Shown: positions 1 to 8,541 of the stretch, one piece after another | How positions within the stretch are numbered: position 1 is the first letter of the stretch | How the letters are laid out: each line of letters opens with the position of its first letter | Source of the DNA: a bacterium YEK0313 | GTDB taxonomy: Bacteria > Pseudomonadota > Alphaproteobacteria > Rhizobiales > Phreatobacteraceae | Direction of reading: 5' to 3' | Length of the DNA stretch: 64,000 bases | NCBI GenBank assembly: GCA_000751295.2 | Contig: CCMO02000002.1 | Location: 1 to 64,000, forward strand | The notes under the pieces: generated by a model | What the model saw: only the letters and a program-made list of their open reading frames with translations | Databases searched by the model: none | Told to the model about the DNA's origin: nothing | Made by a program: the position numbers and the translations under genes

Positions 1-83
1 GCACCATCGTGCAGCCGAATCCGGGGGGGCGGCCGTCGCCGGCTGCGCTCGCCGCCCCCCCGGATTCGGCTGCACGATGGTGC
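1..83. repeat. Perfect 32-bp inverted repeat at window edge
   Basis: Bases 1-32 are an exact reverse complement of bases 52-83, separated by a 19-base loop (33-51). Each arm contains a seven-base G or C run. The repeat lies inside the 5' part of tssL. The right arm encodes the usual TssL lead-in (DRTIVQPNPGGR), so the right arm and loop look like true gene sequence and the left arm is the suspect copy. The outer end of the palindrome coincides with base 1, which favours a fold-back artefact at a contig end, although a real hairpin is possible. Confidence 0.9.
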
Positions 84-141
84 GGTCGTTGCGTCCGAAC
101 GGATCGAAGGGCGGGGTCCCGTCGCCAGTCCTGTCGCTCAT
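1..141 (-). CDS. tssL: Type VI secretion protein TssL (DotU/IcmH), N-terminal fragment
   Basis: The frame opens with ATG at 141-139, overlapping the tssK stop as ATGA, the usual coupling of these two genes. About 47 codons are visible and the gene runs off the left edge. The translation contains DPFGRNDRTIVQPNPGGRR, the characteristic TssL lead-in (family form roughly DRTxxxPxPGGRR) that precedes the DotU domain and C-terminal membrane anchor. TssL is the inner-membrane partner of TssM and TssJ in the T6SS trans-envelope complex. Residues after about position 36 fall in the left arm of the terminal inverted repeat and may not be authentic. Confidence 0.75.
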   Translation of the reverse strand, partial: MSDRTGDGTPPFDPFGRNDRTIVQPNPGGRRAQPATAAPPDSAARWC

Positions 142-1475
142 GGCCGGTCTCCGAGGATCGCCCAGAACTCGAGCTCCAGATCCGGCCAGCTTCCCGAGAA
201 ATGGAAGCCGACCGCGCTGGCGGTCGAGAATTCCGGCCAGAGCGGCGAGGTGCGGTCGAGCAGGAAGTAGACGTGGTCCGCCATGGCGCGGATCTGCGGC
301 GGCGGCGTCGGCAGGTGGATCAGCGGCACGCCCGGCAGATGGGCATGCACGATCTCGTTCATCTTGGTGTTCGGGCCGACCTTGAACAGCTGCGGAAACT
401 CGTTCTGGATCTCGGTCAGCGGCCGGCGCGCCGAAACCTCCAGCACCAGGTTGGCATTGCGGAACAGCGAGCGGTCCTTGATCGTCGAGACGAAGGCATT
501 GGCCGCGCGCTCGACGATGTCGAGGCGGATCGCCCGGCGGCCATAGCGCACGCTCAGATATTCCTGGATGTCGCGCACCACCGGCGCGAAGGTGTTTTCC
601 AGGTCGTCGTGGTCGTAGGCCGGATAGTCGCTGGTGCGCCGGTCGGGCGAGGCGAAGGTCGCGAGCTCGCCGACGAAATGCAGCAGCTCGACATAGAGCC
701 GTTCGGGATGGGCATAACGCGTGGCGCGCAGGTGCTTGATCACGGCGAGATGGCGGTTGAGCAGCTGCAGCACGAAATAGTCCACCGTCTGCAGGCCGCC
801 GCCGGCGGTCGGGTCGGCGGCATAGCGGGCAAGCTCCTCCAGCTTGTTGTCCATCCAGCCGATGATCCGGTCCATCCAGCCGTCGACGGTCGGATGGGCG
901 TTGCAGACGAGGAGCGGCGGCACGTAGCGGTCGTCGAAGATCAGCGCCTTGTCGCGGATCTCCAGGATGCGGGCGATGCCGAGCGAGACGAAGCCCGGCT
1001 TCGGCGTCTTGCGCACGTCGAAGCCGAGCCGCGGGAAGGCGATGTCGATTTCCTCCTCGATGCGCAGCGCCGAATTGGAATCGATGATCGTCTGGGTCGC
1101 CGTGACGAACCGGCTGCCGCTGTCGGCCTGGGCGCCGTCGATCTCGCGGACATTCGGCGCGATCACCGGCAGCGACAGCCAGACCATGCTCTTGGCGGCG
1201 TTGTCGGGGATCTCGACCGGCGCCGGCAGCGGCCCGTCGGACGGCAGGTCGAAGGGCGTGCCGTCGGGCATGATGCCGGCCGCCCGGCGCAGCGCGAAGC
1301 GGCTCTGCTGGGCGAGGTCGCGGTCGATCTCGAGCTTGGCGAAGCCCCAGGGATAGGGGGTGGTGTCGCGGGCGCGCGTCTCCACCAGCCGCTCGACGTA
1401 GCGGTCGCCCTGCTGCATGTGGTGGGGCCTCAGGAACAGGCCCTCGGACCACGCGACTTTGCCGAACCACGACAT
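138..1475 (-). CDS. tssK: Type VI secretion baseplate subunit TssK (ImpJ/VasE)
   Basis: This 445-residue protein starts MSWFGKVAWSEGLFLRPHHM, the standard TssK opening (MSW-x(4)-W-SEGLFLRPQHF), and keeps family length. TssK is a cytoplasmic trimeric baseplate component that links the TssFGE wedge and sheath to the TssLM membrane complex. Later stretches typical of the family include DRYVPPLLVCNAHP, the QLLNRHLAVIKHLR helix and the LPGVPLIHLPTPPPQIR segment near residue 380. The gene overlaps tssL by ATGA downstream, while 207 bp separate its start from the upstream Crp-like gene, so it may head its own transcript. No strong ribosome binding site is visible before the ATG at 1475. Confidence 0.95.
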   Translation of the reverse strand: MSWFGKVAWSEGLFLRPHHMQQGDRYVERLVETRARDTTPYPWGFAKLEIDRDLAQQSRFALRRAAGIMPDGTPFDLPSDGPLPAPVEIPDNAAKSMVWLSLPVIAPNVREIDGAQADSGSRFVTATQTIIDSNSALRIEEEIDIAFPRLGFDVRKTPKPGFVSLGIARILEIRDKALIFDDRYVPPLLVCNAHPTVDGWMDRIIGWMDNKLEELARYAADPTAGGGLQTVDYFVLQLLNRHLAVIKHLRATRYAHPERLYVELLHFVGELATFASPDRRTSDYPAYDHDDLENTFAPVVRDIQEYLSVRYGRRAIRLDIVERAANAFVSTIKDRSLFRNANLVLEVSARRPLTEIQNEFPQLFKVGPNTKMNEIVHAHLPGVPLIHLPTPPPQIRAMADHVYFLLDRTSPLWPEFSTASAVGFHFSGSWPDLELEFWAILGDRP

Positions 1476-1682
1476 GAACGATCCATCTGTTCCATCGCGC
1501 CGCGCTGGTCCGGGACGATCGGAGCGCGGCCATCACAAGCTCGGAAGGGAACGGTTGCGGCCCTTCGCCTCACGGTCCGCCGGCTTGTCGCTGTCCTTGC
1601 ATGGCCCTGCCCTCTTCCTGGCTGCGAAGATGACGATCGGCTTCCGGTCGGACTGTGCGCGGGCGCACAGCCGGACCGGCCG

Positions 1683-2468
1683 TCAGAGCGGCTCGGCGCG
1701 ACCGCCGGCGGCAACCCCGAGCTTTTCGATTTCGGCGCGGATCAGCTCCGGCCGCGGCATGGTGAGCGAGCCCCGGTCGCGCCGGATCAGCCCCTGGTGG
1801 TCGAGATCGTTGAGCTCGCGCGAGACCGCCTCGCGGCGCGCGCCGATGCGGGCGGCGAGATCGGACTGGATCGGCGGCGGGCTGACCACCAGCCCGGCAC
1901 CGCCGCGCGCCGGCCTTGCCAGCCGCAGCAGCTCGCTGAGCAGGCGCAGCCGCACCGACAGGATCGTATGTTCGAGCAGCTTGGTGTTGCCGAGCCGCAC
2001 CCGGGCGGTGAGCATGCGCATCAGCCGGAGGCCGACCGGCGGCGAGCCCAGCGCGATGTCGAGGAACACCGCCGAAGGGATCCGGCAGACCTGGCTGCGC
2101 ACCAGCGCCGTGACATTGGCGCCGCGGCGATAGCCGTCGATCGCCGCCATTTCGCCGATGATCGTGCCGGCCTCGAAATCACCGAGGATCAGCTCGTGGC
2201 CGAGCTGGGTGCGCATGAGCACGCGGGCCGCGCCGCGGATGATGACGAAGACGTCGTCGCTGTCGTCGTCGAAATCCATCACCAGCGCGCCGGGCTTGAA
2301 CTCGACCCAGCGCAGCCGCGCCTCGCTGCGCGCGACGATCGCCGGATCGGCGCCGGCGAAGAAGGCGATGTCGGTCAGCCGGTGCCCCGCAGGCGCGCCC
2401 GCCTTCGGCGGCGCCCCGCCGGCCTGCGGCTCCTCCCTCGGCATGGCGGCAGGCTCGGATTGCGACAT
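1683..2468 (-). CDS. Crp/Fnr-family transcriptional regulator
   Basis: I chose the ATG at 2468 because GAGGAG lies 7 bases upstream; an in-frame ATG at 2495 would add nine residues. The 261-residue product has a proline/alanine-rich lead of about 28 residues, a cyclic-nucleotide-binding-like beta roll (about 30-150, with GTIIGEMAAIDGYRRGA in the phosphate-binding-cassette position) and a C-terminal winged helix (about 205-240, IGARREAVSRELNDL as recognition helix). There are no N-terminal cysteines, so it is not a typical Fe-S FNR sensor. The phosphate-binding Arg is followed by Gly rather than Ser/Thr, so the ligand is uncertain. It is transcribed toward tssK, and control of the T6SS is an inference from position only. 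Confidence 0.88.
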   Translation of the reverse strand: MSQSEPAAMPREEPQAGGAPPKAGAPAGHRLTDIAFFAGADPAIVARSEARLRWVEFKPGALVMDFDDDSDDVFVIIRGAARVLMRTQLGHELILGDFEAGTIIGEMAAIDGYRRGANVTALVRSQVCRIPSAVFLDIALGSPPVGLRLMRMLTARVRLGNTKLLEHTILSVRLRLLSELLRLARPARGGAGLVVSPPPIQSDLAARIGARREAVSRELNDLDHQGLIRRDRGSLTMPRPELIRAEIEKLGVAAGGRAEPL

Positions 2469-2534
2469 GACAGCCTCCTCATGCCGGGGCAGCATGCCCC
2501 AAGGTAAGGTTTCAGATCAAGACGCCACCGCAGC

Positions 2535-3962
2535 TCAACGCAGGCGCGGTACCGCCATGCCCAGTTCCTCGCCGACGCGCAGGAAGCGCATCGGGTCGTT
2601 CGACGTGCCGCGCAAGCGCGTTTCGTAATGCAGGTGAGCTCCCGTCGACCGGCCGGTCGACCCGACGAGGCCGACCCTGGCGCCGGCGGCCACCGGCTGG
2701 CCCGGCGTCACCAGGATCTCGGAAAGATGCGCATAGCGCGTGACGAGCCCATTGCCGTGATCGACCTGCACCAGATTGCCGTAGCCGCCGCCCCAGCCGG
2801 CCGAGAGCACGACGCCGCCGCCCGTGGCGAAGACGGGTGTTCCGAGCGGCGCGGCGAAGTCCTGGCCGGCATGCATGCGCGAGGTGCCGAGGAAGGGGTC
2901 GGAGCGGAGCCCCCAGCGGCTGGAAATGCGGCTCTCCTGGCTGACCGGCCGATGCAGCGGCAGCGCGTCGATGGTCGGCGACAGGCGCTTGATCACCGCG
3001 GCGTTCTGGCGGATCTCGGCGATTGCCAGCCCGAACGGACTTGCGTCCTCGGCGGCGCGCCGGGTCGCGGCGGCGACCGCGCCCGCCGCGCGGCTGCGCA
3101 CCGGCTCGACGATCTCGGTCAGTTCGCGGCCGGCGACATCGAAGGCCTGGCGCAGGAGATGGGCACGCGCCCGCGTCGCCGATCCCATCGCCTGCACGGC
3201 CTTCACCTGGTCGGCTTCCGCCTGGCGGATCCGCCGGTCGAGCTGCTCGGCGACCTCGGCGACGTCCTGCCCGGCCAGCGCCGCCGTCGGCGATGCGAGC
3301 GAACGCGCCGCGCCCATGGCCGCGTCCCCCGCCTCGCCGTGATGCCGGTCGGGATCCGGCAGTTCCGCCGGTTCGGCATCGGGATCGAGATTGACGGCCT
3401 CTTCCGGCACGTCCGCTTCCGGCAGGATGGAGCGGGTGCGGGCCCGCTCGCCGCCGGGCCGGGCGACCGGCAGCGGCATGGCATCGCTGCCCGCGCGGCC
3501 GAGCCCTGCGCCGAGCGCGGCGATCGGGGCGCCGCCGATCTGTTCGGCCAGCCGGACGAAGGCCGATTGCCGGGTTTCGATCTGGCTCTGCCGGCGGGCG
3601 AGGTCGACCAGCCGGCCCTCGACGCCGGTGCGGTCGAGACTCAGCCGGTCGAGATCGCGCTGGGCGCGGTTGGCCTCGGCCTGGGCGGCCGCCAGCGAGC
3701 GGCGATATTCGGCCGCCTGCTGTTCGTAATAGTCCTGAAGCTCGGCTGTCCGCTGTACCGCGCTCGCCGCCAGGCGATTGCCGGCAAACAGCAGGTAGGT
3801 CATGCCCGCTCCCCAGGCGGCGACCAGGCCGAAGACGAAGATGATGACAAACAGCGTGCCCCTGCCGACGGAAAATTCACGCAGCCGCGAGGTTTTCGGC
3901 GCCGGCCGGGTCTGCCGCGGGCGGCTCGGTGCGTGAGAGGCTGTCGACCTGACCTTGATCAT
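2535..3962 (-). CDS. M23-family metallopeptidase, membrane-anchored
   Basis: The 475-residue protein has a basic N-terminus, one transmembrane helix (about 34-58, GTLFVIIFVFGLVAAWGAG), a coiled-coil stretch rich in Gln/Glu/Arg (about 75-145), an alanine/proline-rich middle and a C-terminal LytM/M23 domain (about 350-455). Zinc ligands are visible in HAGQDF and HLHYE. Family members cut peptidoglycan cross-links in the periplasm or, when degenerate, activate amidases; here the metal motifs are intact. It is an envelope-remodelling gene oriented like the Crp-like gene and divergent from the caspase/Sel1 gene. Confidence 0.92.
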   Translation of the reverse strand: MIKVRSTASHAPSRPRQTRPAPKTSRLREFSVGRGTLFVIIFVFGLVAAWGAGMTYLLFAGNRLAASAVQRTAELQDYYEQQAAEYRRSLAAAQAEANRAQRDLDRLSLDRTGVEGRLVDLARRQSQIETRQSAFVRLAEQIGGAPIAALGAGLGRAGSDAMPLPVARPGGERARTRSILPEADVPEEAVNLDPDAEPAELPDPDRHHGEAGDAAMGAARSLASPTAALAGQDVAEVAEQLDRRIRQAEADQVKAVQAMGSATRARAHLLRQAFDVAGRELTEIVEPVRSRAAGAVAAATRRAAEDASPFGLAIAEIRQNAAVIKRLSPTIDALPLHRPVSQESRISSRWGLRSDPFLGTSRMHAGQDFAAPLGTPVFATGGGVVLSAGWGGGYGNLVQVDHGNGLVTRYAHLSEILVTPGQPVAAGARVGLVGSTGRSTGAHLHYETRLRGTSNDPMRFLRVGEELGMAVPRLR

Positions 3963-4337
3963 GGACGTCTTCAGCAGCTGTCGGCCGGAGTTTTCTGCGG
4001 ATCATGCCTGCACGCGCCGACCGCGGAGTACCGGCATTTGCCGGCAGCGCGCATGCGGGCCGCATGCGACACATCCACGGTCTTATCCATGCTCATGTCG
4101 ACTTCCGTGCCACGGAAGCAACGATCGTGACGTCACCTTGATAATACAACAATACCTTGCGTCATGTGCGCCAGGACACACGGCACCACCTACATGTATG
4201 CGAGAAATTGTGCTCGCAGCGCAAGCATTCACATGTTGACGTTACGTGAGCATTGGTTCATCGTCACGGTCTGCTGGAATGGGGCGGTCATGCGCCCCGC
4301 CCTCTCCGTACGGCCGGTGACGCGACGAGACGGAACG
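3963..4337. promoter_or_regulatory. Divergent intergenic region with two short palindromes
   Basis: This 375-bp gap separates the M23 peptidase (minus) from the caspase/Sel1 gene (plus) and is less GC-rich than its surroundings. It holds CTTCCGTG-C-CACGGAAG (4102-4118) and the 10-bp palindrome GTGACGTCAC (4127-4136), only 8 bp apart, both plausible operator sites. I see no convincing gene, and no -35/-10 pair I would defend. Confidence 0.4.
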
Positions 4338-6977
4338 ATGACGGCACAACTGAGCAGTTTCGGTTCGGCACGACGCCGCCTCTCCCGCTTCCTGGCGATC
4401 GTTCTCGCCGTCGCCGCGGCGAACTTTGCCCTGGTCGCGACGGCCGCCGCGCAGCAGACGGGCAAGCGTGTCGCCCTGGTCATCGGCAATTCCGAATACA
4501 GCTACCTGCCGAAGCTGAAGAACCCGACCAACGACGTGCGCGAGGTGATCGCGGTGCTGCGCTCGGCGCAGTTCGAGGTCATCCACGGCCAGGACCTGAC
4601 CCGCATCCAGTTCGAGGAGCTGGCCAAGACCTTCCTGCGCTCGGTCGAGAATGCCGACGTCAGCCTGATCTACTATTCCGGCCATGGCGTCCATGTCGGC
4701 GACAACAACTATCTGATCCCGGTCGATGCCAAGCTGTCGACGCCCTACGACGTCGAGATCGAGGCGATCCGGGTCGACAACATCTACAACTACATCCGCG
4801 ACAAGTCGCGGATGCAGCTCATCTTTCTCGATGCCTGCCGCGACAATCCGTTCCGCGCCGAGCAGTACTGGATCGCCGATCGCCTGCAGCGGGCCGCCGG
4901 CAACCAGGGCCTCGCCCGCCCGGCCAGCACGACCAGCGCGGTGCGCGTCGCGCCCGACAGCGGCAGCCTGATCGCCTTCTCGACCGAACCCGGCAAGGTC
5001 GCCTATGACGGCAGCGGCGATCTCAGCTACTACACTCAGGCCTTCGTGCGCCGGGCGCTGACGCCGAACCTCGAGCTCCGGCAGATGCTGACCCAAGTCC
5101 GGCGCGACGTGCTCACCGCCACCAACGGCCAGCAGCGCCCCTGGGAGAATTCCTCCCTCGTCGACGACTTCTTCATGCTGCCGCTGCCCGGCCTGCCGTC
5201 GACGACGCCGGTGCACCGGCTCGTGGTGACATCGGGCAGCCGCGCGGCGCCCGTCGACCTGCCCGCACCGCGCAGCCCGTCCGGCGCGCCGCTGACCGTG
5301 ACCTTCGACCGCCTGCCCGACCAGGGCCAGCTCCTCGTCGACGGCCGGCCGGTCGAAGCCGGCCGCCCGATCCCGGTGGCGCGGCTCGGCCGGCTCGCCT
5401 TCGATGCCGCCGCAGCGCCGGTCGGCAATGTCGAGCTGCTCACCTATACGGTTACCGATCCCTGGCGGCAGGCGAGCCAGGGCGCGATCGCGGTCACCAT
5501 CGCCGCCGCGCCGGAAGCGCAGCGCTCGGGCGGCGGCCGGGAGCCGGCCCGTCCCGCACCGCGCCATCCGCAGGCCCATGCCTATCTTGCCGGGCTCCAG
5601 CGCCACACGCCCGAGGCAACGATCGGCGTCGGGCCGGTATCGCTGCGGCTCGCCGAGGCCCGCCTGCCGGCGGATGCCGCCGCGCTCGCGGTCACCTTCG
5701 AGGAGGTGCCGGCGACCGGCATGCTGCGGGCCGGCGAGCGGGTGATCGAAACCGGCTCGACCGTGCCGCTCGGCGAGCTGGCGAGCCTGTCGTTCGAGCC
5801 GCAGATCGGCAGCCAGGGCAGGCCGCAGCCGATCCGCCTTGTCCTCGATACCGGCGACAGGCGCACGGCCCTCGGCTTTTCCGCGCGGCCGGTCGTCCAC
5901 CCTTGCGATGCCGCCGCCGCCGAGCCCTTCGACCTGCAGGGCGTCGCGGCCGGCCGGCTGCCGAACGAGATCGATCCGCCGGCGGCGCTGCGCGCCTGCA
6001 ACGAGGCGGTCAGGCAATATCCTCAGGTCGTGCGGTTCGAGCACCAGCTCGGCCGGGCCCATCTCGCCGCACGCGCGGTCGAGGAAGGCTGGCGCCATAT
6101 CGAACGCGCGGCCGAGCGCGGCCATGTCCGCTCGCTCTACCAGATGGGTTACCTCTACCGGCTCGGCGTCGGCCGCCCGGCTTCCGACGCGACGGCGGTC
6201 GAGATGTTCCGGCGCGGCGCCGAACGGGGCGATCCCTACGGCATCTACGACTACGGCAAGGCCCTGTTCCACGGCCGCGGCATCGCCCAGAACGTCAGCA
6301 GCGGCCTCGACATGATGCTGCGCGCCGCCGATATGGGCCACACCTATGCAATGAACGAGCTCGGCTACATCTTCGTCTCCGGCGCGGGCATGCCGGCCGA
6401 TGCCGAGCGGGGCCTGCGCTTCTATCAGGCCGGCGTCGAACGGCAGGACATCTATTCCCTCAACAATGTCGGCCTCGCCTATCTGCGCGGCACCGGCGTC
6501 GCCCGCGACCTGAAGAAGGCCATGGATTATTTCTCGCGCGCGGCGGCCGGCGGCCATCCCTATGCGCCGACCAATATCGGCCGTCTCTATCGCGACGGCG
6601 CCGGTGTCGCGCGCAACGAAGCGCTGGCCGCCACCTGGCTCGAGCGCGGCGCCGAGCGCGGCGACTATTGGGGCGCCTATGACCGCGGGCGGCTCGCCCT
6701 GCAGGGCTCCGGCCGGCTGCGCAACCCGGTCGATGCCGGCTATTACTTCGCGCTGGCGACCGCGCTCAACCGGCCAGGCGTCGGCGATCCCGACAACAAT
6801 GCGCGCCGCCTGCTGCAGGGCCTGTCCGAGGAGGACAGGCGCAAGGTGGAGCAGCGCCTCGTCCGCCAGTTGCGCGGCGCCGACGCGGCGACACCGGATG
6901 CCTCGCTCGACGATCGCCTGGTGGCCTTGGCGCGGCGCGGCTGGGAGCAGCGCAATCCACGCATCGATCTGTTCTGA
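4338..6977 (+). CDS. Caspase-like (peptidase C14) protein with Sel1-type repeats
   Basis: The start at 4338 precedes a signal peptide (about 1-38, hydrophobic core FLAIVLAVAAANFALVATAAA); the same frame is open further upstream but reads unlike protein. The 879-residue product has a caspase-fold domain (about 42-290) with the catalytic dyad intact: His116 in YYSGHGVHVG and Cys167 in FLDACRDNPF. Two related beta-rich segments follow (about 310-400 and 440-530), then a series of Sel1/TPR-like helical repeats (about 590-830; units such as YQMGYLYRLGVG and NNVGLAYLRGTGV). Export suggests a periplasmic or secreted protease or scaffold. Bacterial caspase-Sel1 proteins are frequent in Rhizobiales but mostly uncharacterised. 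It lies 39 bp before the lipoprotein pair. Confidence 0.9.
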   Translation: MTAQLSSFGSARRRLSRFLAIVLAVAAANFALVATAAAQQTGKRVALVIGNSEYSYLPKLKNPTNDVREVIAVLRSAQFEVIHGQDLTRIQFEELAKTFLRSVENADVSLIYYSGHGVHVGDNNYLIPVDAKLSTPYDVEIEAIRVDNIYNYIRDKSRMQLIFLDACRDNPFRAEQYWIADRLQRAAGNQGLARPASTTSAVRVAPDSGSLIAFSTEPGKVAYDGSGDLSYYTQAFVRRALTPNLELRQMLTQVRRDVLTATNGQQRPWENSSLVDDFFMLPLPGLPSTTPVHRLVVTSGSRAAPVDLPAPRSPSGAPLTVTFDRLPDQGQLLVDGRPVEAGRPIPVARLGRLAFDAAAAPVGNVELLTYTVTDPWRQASQGAIAVTIAAAPEAQRSGGGREPARPAPRHPQAHAYLAGLQRHTPEATIGVGPVSLRLAEARLPADAAALAVTFEEVPATGMLRAGERVIETGSTVPLGELASLSFEPQIGSQGRPQPIRLVLDTGDRRTALGFSARPVVHPCDAAAAEPFDLQGVAAGRLPNEIDPPAALRACNEAVRQYPQVVRFEHQLGRAHLAARAVEEGWRHIERAAERGHVRSLYQMGYLYRLGVGRPASDATAVEMFRRGAERGDPYGIYDYGKALFHGRGIAQNVSSGLDMMLRAADMGHTYAMNELGYIFVSGAGMPADAERGLRFYQAGVERQDIYSLNNVGLAYLRGTGVARDLKKAMDYFSRAAAGGHPYAPTNIGRLYRDGAGVARNEALAATWLERGAERGDYWGAYDRGRLALQGSGRLRNPVDAGYYFALATALNRPGVGDPDNNARRLLQGLSEEDRRKVEQRLVRQLRGADAATPDASLDDRLVALARRGWEQRNPRIDLF

Positions 6978-7016
6978 CGATCCGCTGCCGGGCCGATCCG
7001 GCACAGGGAGGGGCTG

Positions 7017-7400
<384 letters not shown>

Positions 7401-7617
7401 GCGCCCGTCCAGCGCGGCTGATGCCATGGCCTTGCGCCACGCATCGCCTCCCATCGGGACCGACACGCCACGGTCCGACAGCCTTCGCGCGACGATCACG
7501 GGGCTGGATCCTCCAACGGCCAGCCGGCCGCGATGTGCCCGCCGGCACAGACCAGCCGGGATGATCGGACGACCATCGACAATGTCGGACACCAATGTCC
7601 GATCACGGAGGATCGAG

Positions 7618-8244
7618 ATGATCAAGAGGCAGAAGACGACCGGCGCTCTGTGCCTTCTGGCCGCCGGCCTGGCACTTGCCGGCTGTGCCGGCAGCGACCG
7701 CACCGAATGGATCGACAATCCCTCGCCGCGCCTCGGCCGCCTCTCCTACCGCGTGGCCCCGCCTCGCCATGCCGAACGCCCACCGATCGTGCGCCAGCGC
7801 GTCGCGGCCCGCCCTGCCATGGCGCGACCGGCGCAATCGGTCCGGCCGGCGGATGCGCGTCTGTCCCGCCGGCCGATGCCGGCGAGCCGGCCCGCATCCG
7901 GCTCCGCACGCGACGACAGCTATGTGCCGAACCCTGCCGGCGGCGGCGATGGCGGCGGCGGTGGTGGCGGCGGCGCCGGCTGGTCCGACATCCGACTGAA
8001 GCACAATATCGAGCGCGTCGGCACATCGCCCGACGGCCATGCGCTCTATGCCTTCGACTATGTCTGGGGCGGTCCGCGCCGGGTCGGCGTGATGGCGCAG
8101 GAGGTGATGGCCTCCCGGCCCGAAGCCGTGATCAGGACGGCGAGCGGCTATCTGATGGTCGACTATTCCCGCCTCGGTTTCGGCATGACGACCTATGCGG
8201 ACTGGCAGCGGTCCGCATCGTTCCCGCAGGCCGCGGCGGACTGA
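7618..8244 (+). CDS. Lipoprotein with C-terminal S74 intramolecular-chaperone (endosialidase-tail) domain
   Basis: The start at 7618 has CACGGAGGATC in ribosome-binding position. The 208-residue protein has a lipobox (LALAGC, Cys23), an Arg/Pro-rich spacer, a Gly tract (about 108-121) and an S74-like domain from residue 122. Its hallmarks are visible: SDIRLKHNIERVG (candidate dyad Ser123/Lys128), YAFDYVW, GVMAQEV and a terminal VDYSRLG. In phage tail fibres this domain trimerises the passenger and then cuts itself off at that serine. Here the passenger is only a short disordered lipoprotein. It lies 5 bp before a PAAR gene and near T6SS genes. Confidence 0.85.
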   Translation: MIKRQKTTGALCLLAAGLALAGCAGSDRTEWIDNPSPRLGRLSYRVAPPRHAERPPIVRQRVAARPAMARPAQSVRPADARLSRRPMPASRPASGSARDDSYVPNPAGGGDGGGGGGGGAGWSDIRLKHNIERVGTSPDGHALYAFDYVWGGPRRVGVMAQEVMASRPEAVIRTASGYLMVDYSRLGFGMTTYADWQRSASFPQAAAD

Positions 8245-8249
8245 CGGCC

Positions 8250-8534
8250 ATGCCGCTGAACAGGCCCGCCGCGCGGATGACCGACCTGCACAGCTGCCCC
8301 ATGGTTGCGCCCGCGGCGACGCCGATCGTCGGCGTCTGCGCGCTCAACGTGCTGATCGGCGGCCTGCCGGCGGCGCGCGTCGGCGATGTCTGCGCCTGCG
8401 CGCCGGCCCCCGACCCGATCATCACCGGTGCCTGGACCGTGCTCATCACCGGCATGCCGGCCGCGCGCATTCTCGATCAGACGGGAGCCGGCGGCCTGAT
8501 CGTCACCGGCCAGCCGACCGTCCTGATCGGCTGA
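8250..8534 (+). CDS. PAAR-domain protein (T6SS spike-tip type)
   Basis: This 94-residue protein is essentially one PAAR domain: two glycine-rich beta repeats (VLIGGLPAARVGD and VLITGMPAARILD) with the His/Cys pattern LHSCP and CACAP that usually coordinates zinc at the cone tip. PAAR proteins cap the VgrG trimer and carry effectors. It has no fused toxin. It starts 5 bp after the S74 lipoprotein, so the two are probably translated from one transcript. With tssK and tssL 7 kb away, a T6SS role is a reasonable inference. Confidence 0.85.
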   Translation: MPLNRPAARMTDLHSCPMVAPAATPIVGVCALNVLIGGLPAARVGDVCACAPAPDPIITGAWTVLITGMPAARILDQTGAGGLIVTGQPTVLIG

Positions 8535-8541
8535 CAGCGGC

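Noticed and set aside
9..2507. Long open frame on the plus strand antisense to tssK and the Crp-like gene
   Set aside because: Arg/Glu/Asp-rich low-quality translation in perfect codon register with the minus-strand genes; a shadow created by high GC.
7618..8534. Prophage tail-fibre remnant, because of the S74 domain and PAAR protein
   Set aside because: No tail, capsid, integrase or lysis genes nearby; the S74 domain is on a lipoprotein and the PAAR fits the T6SS.
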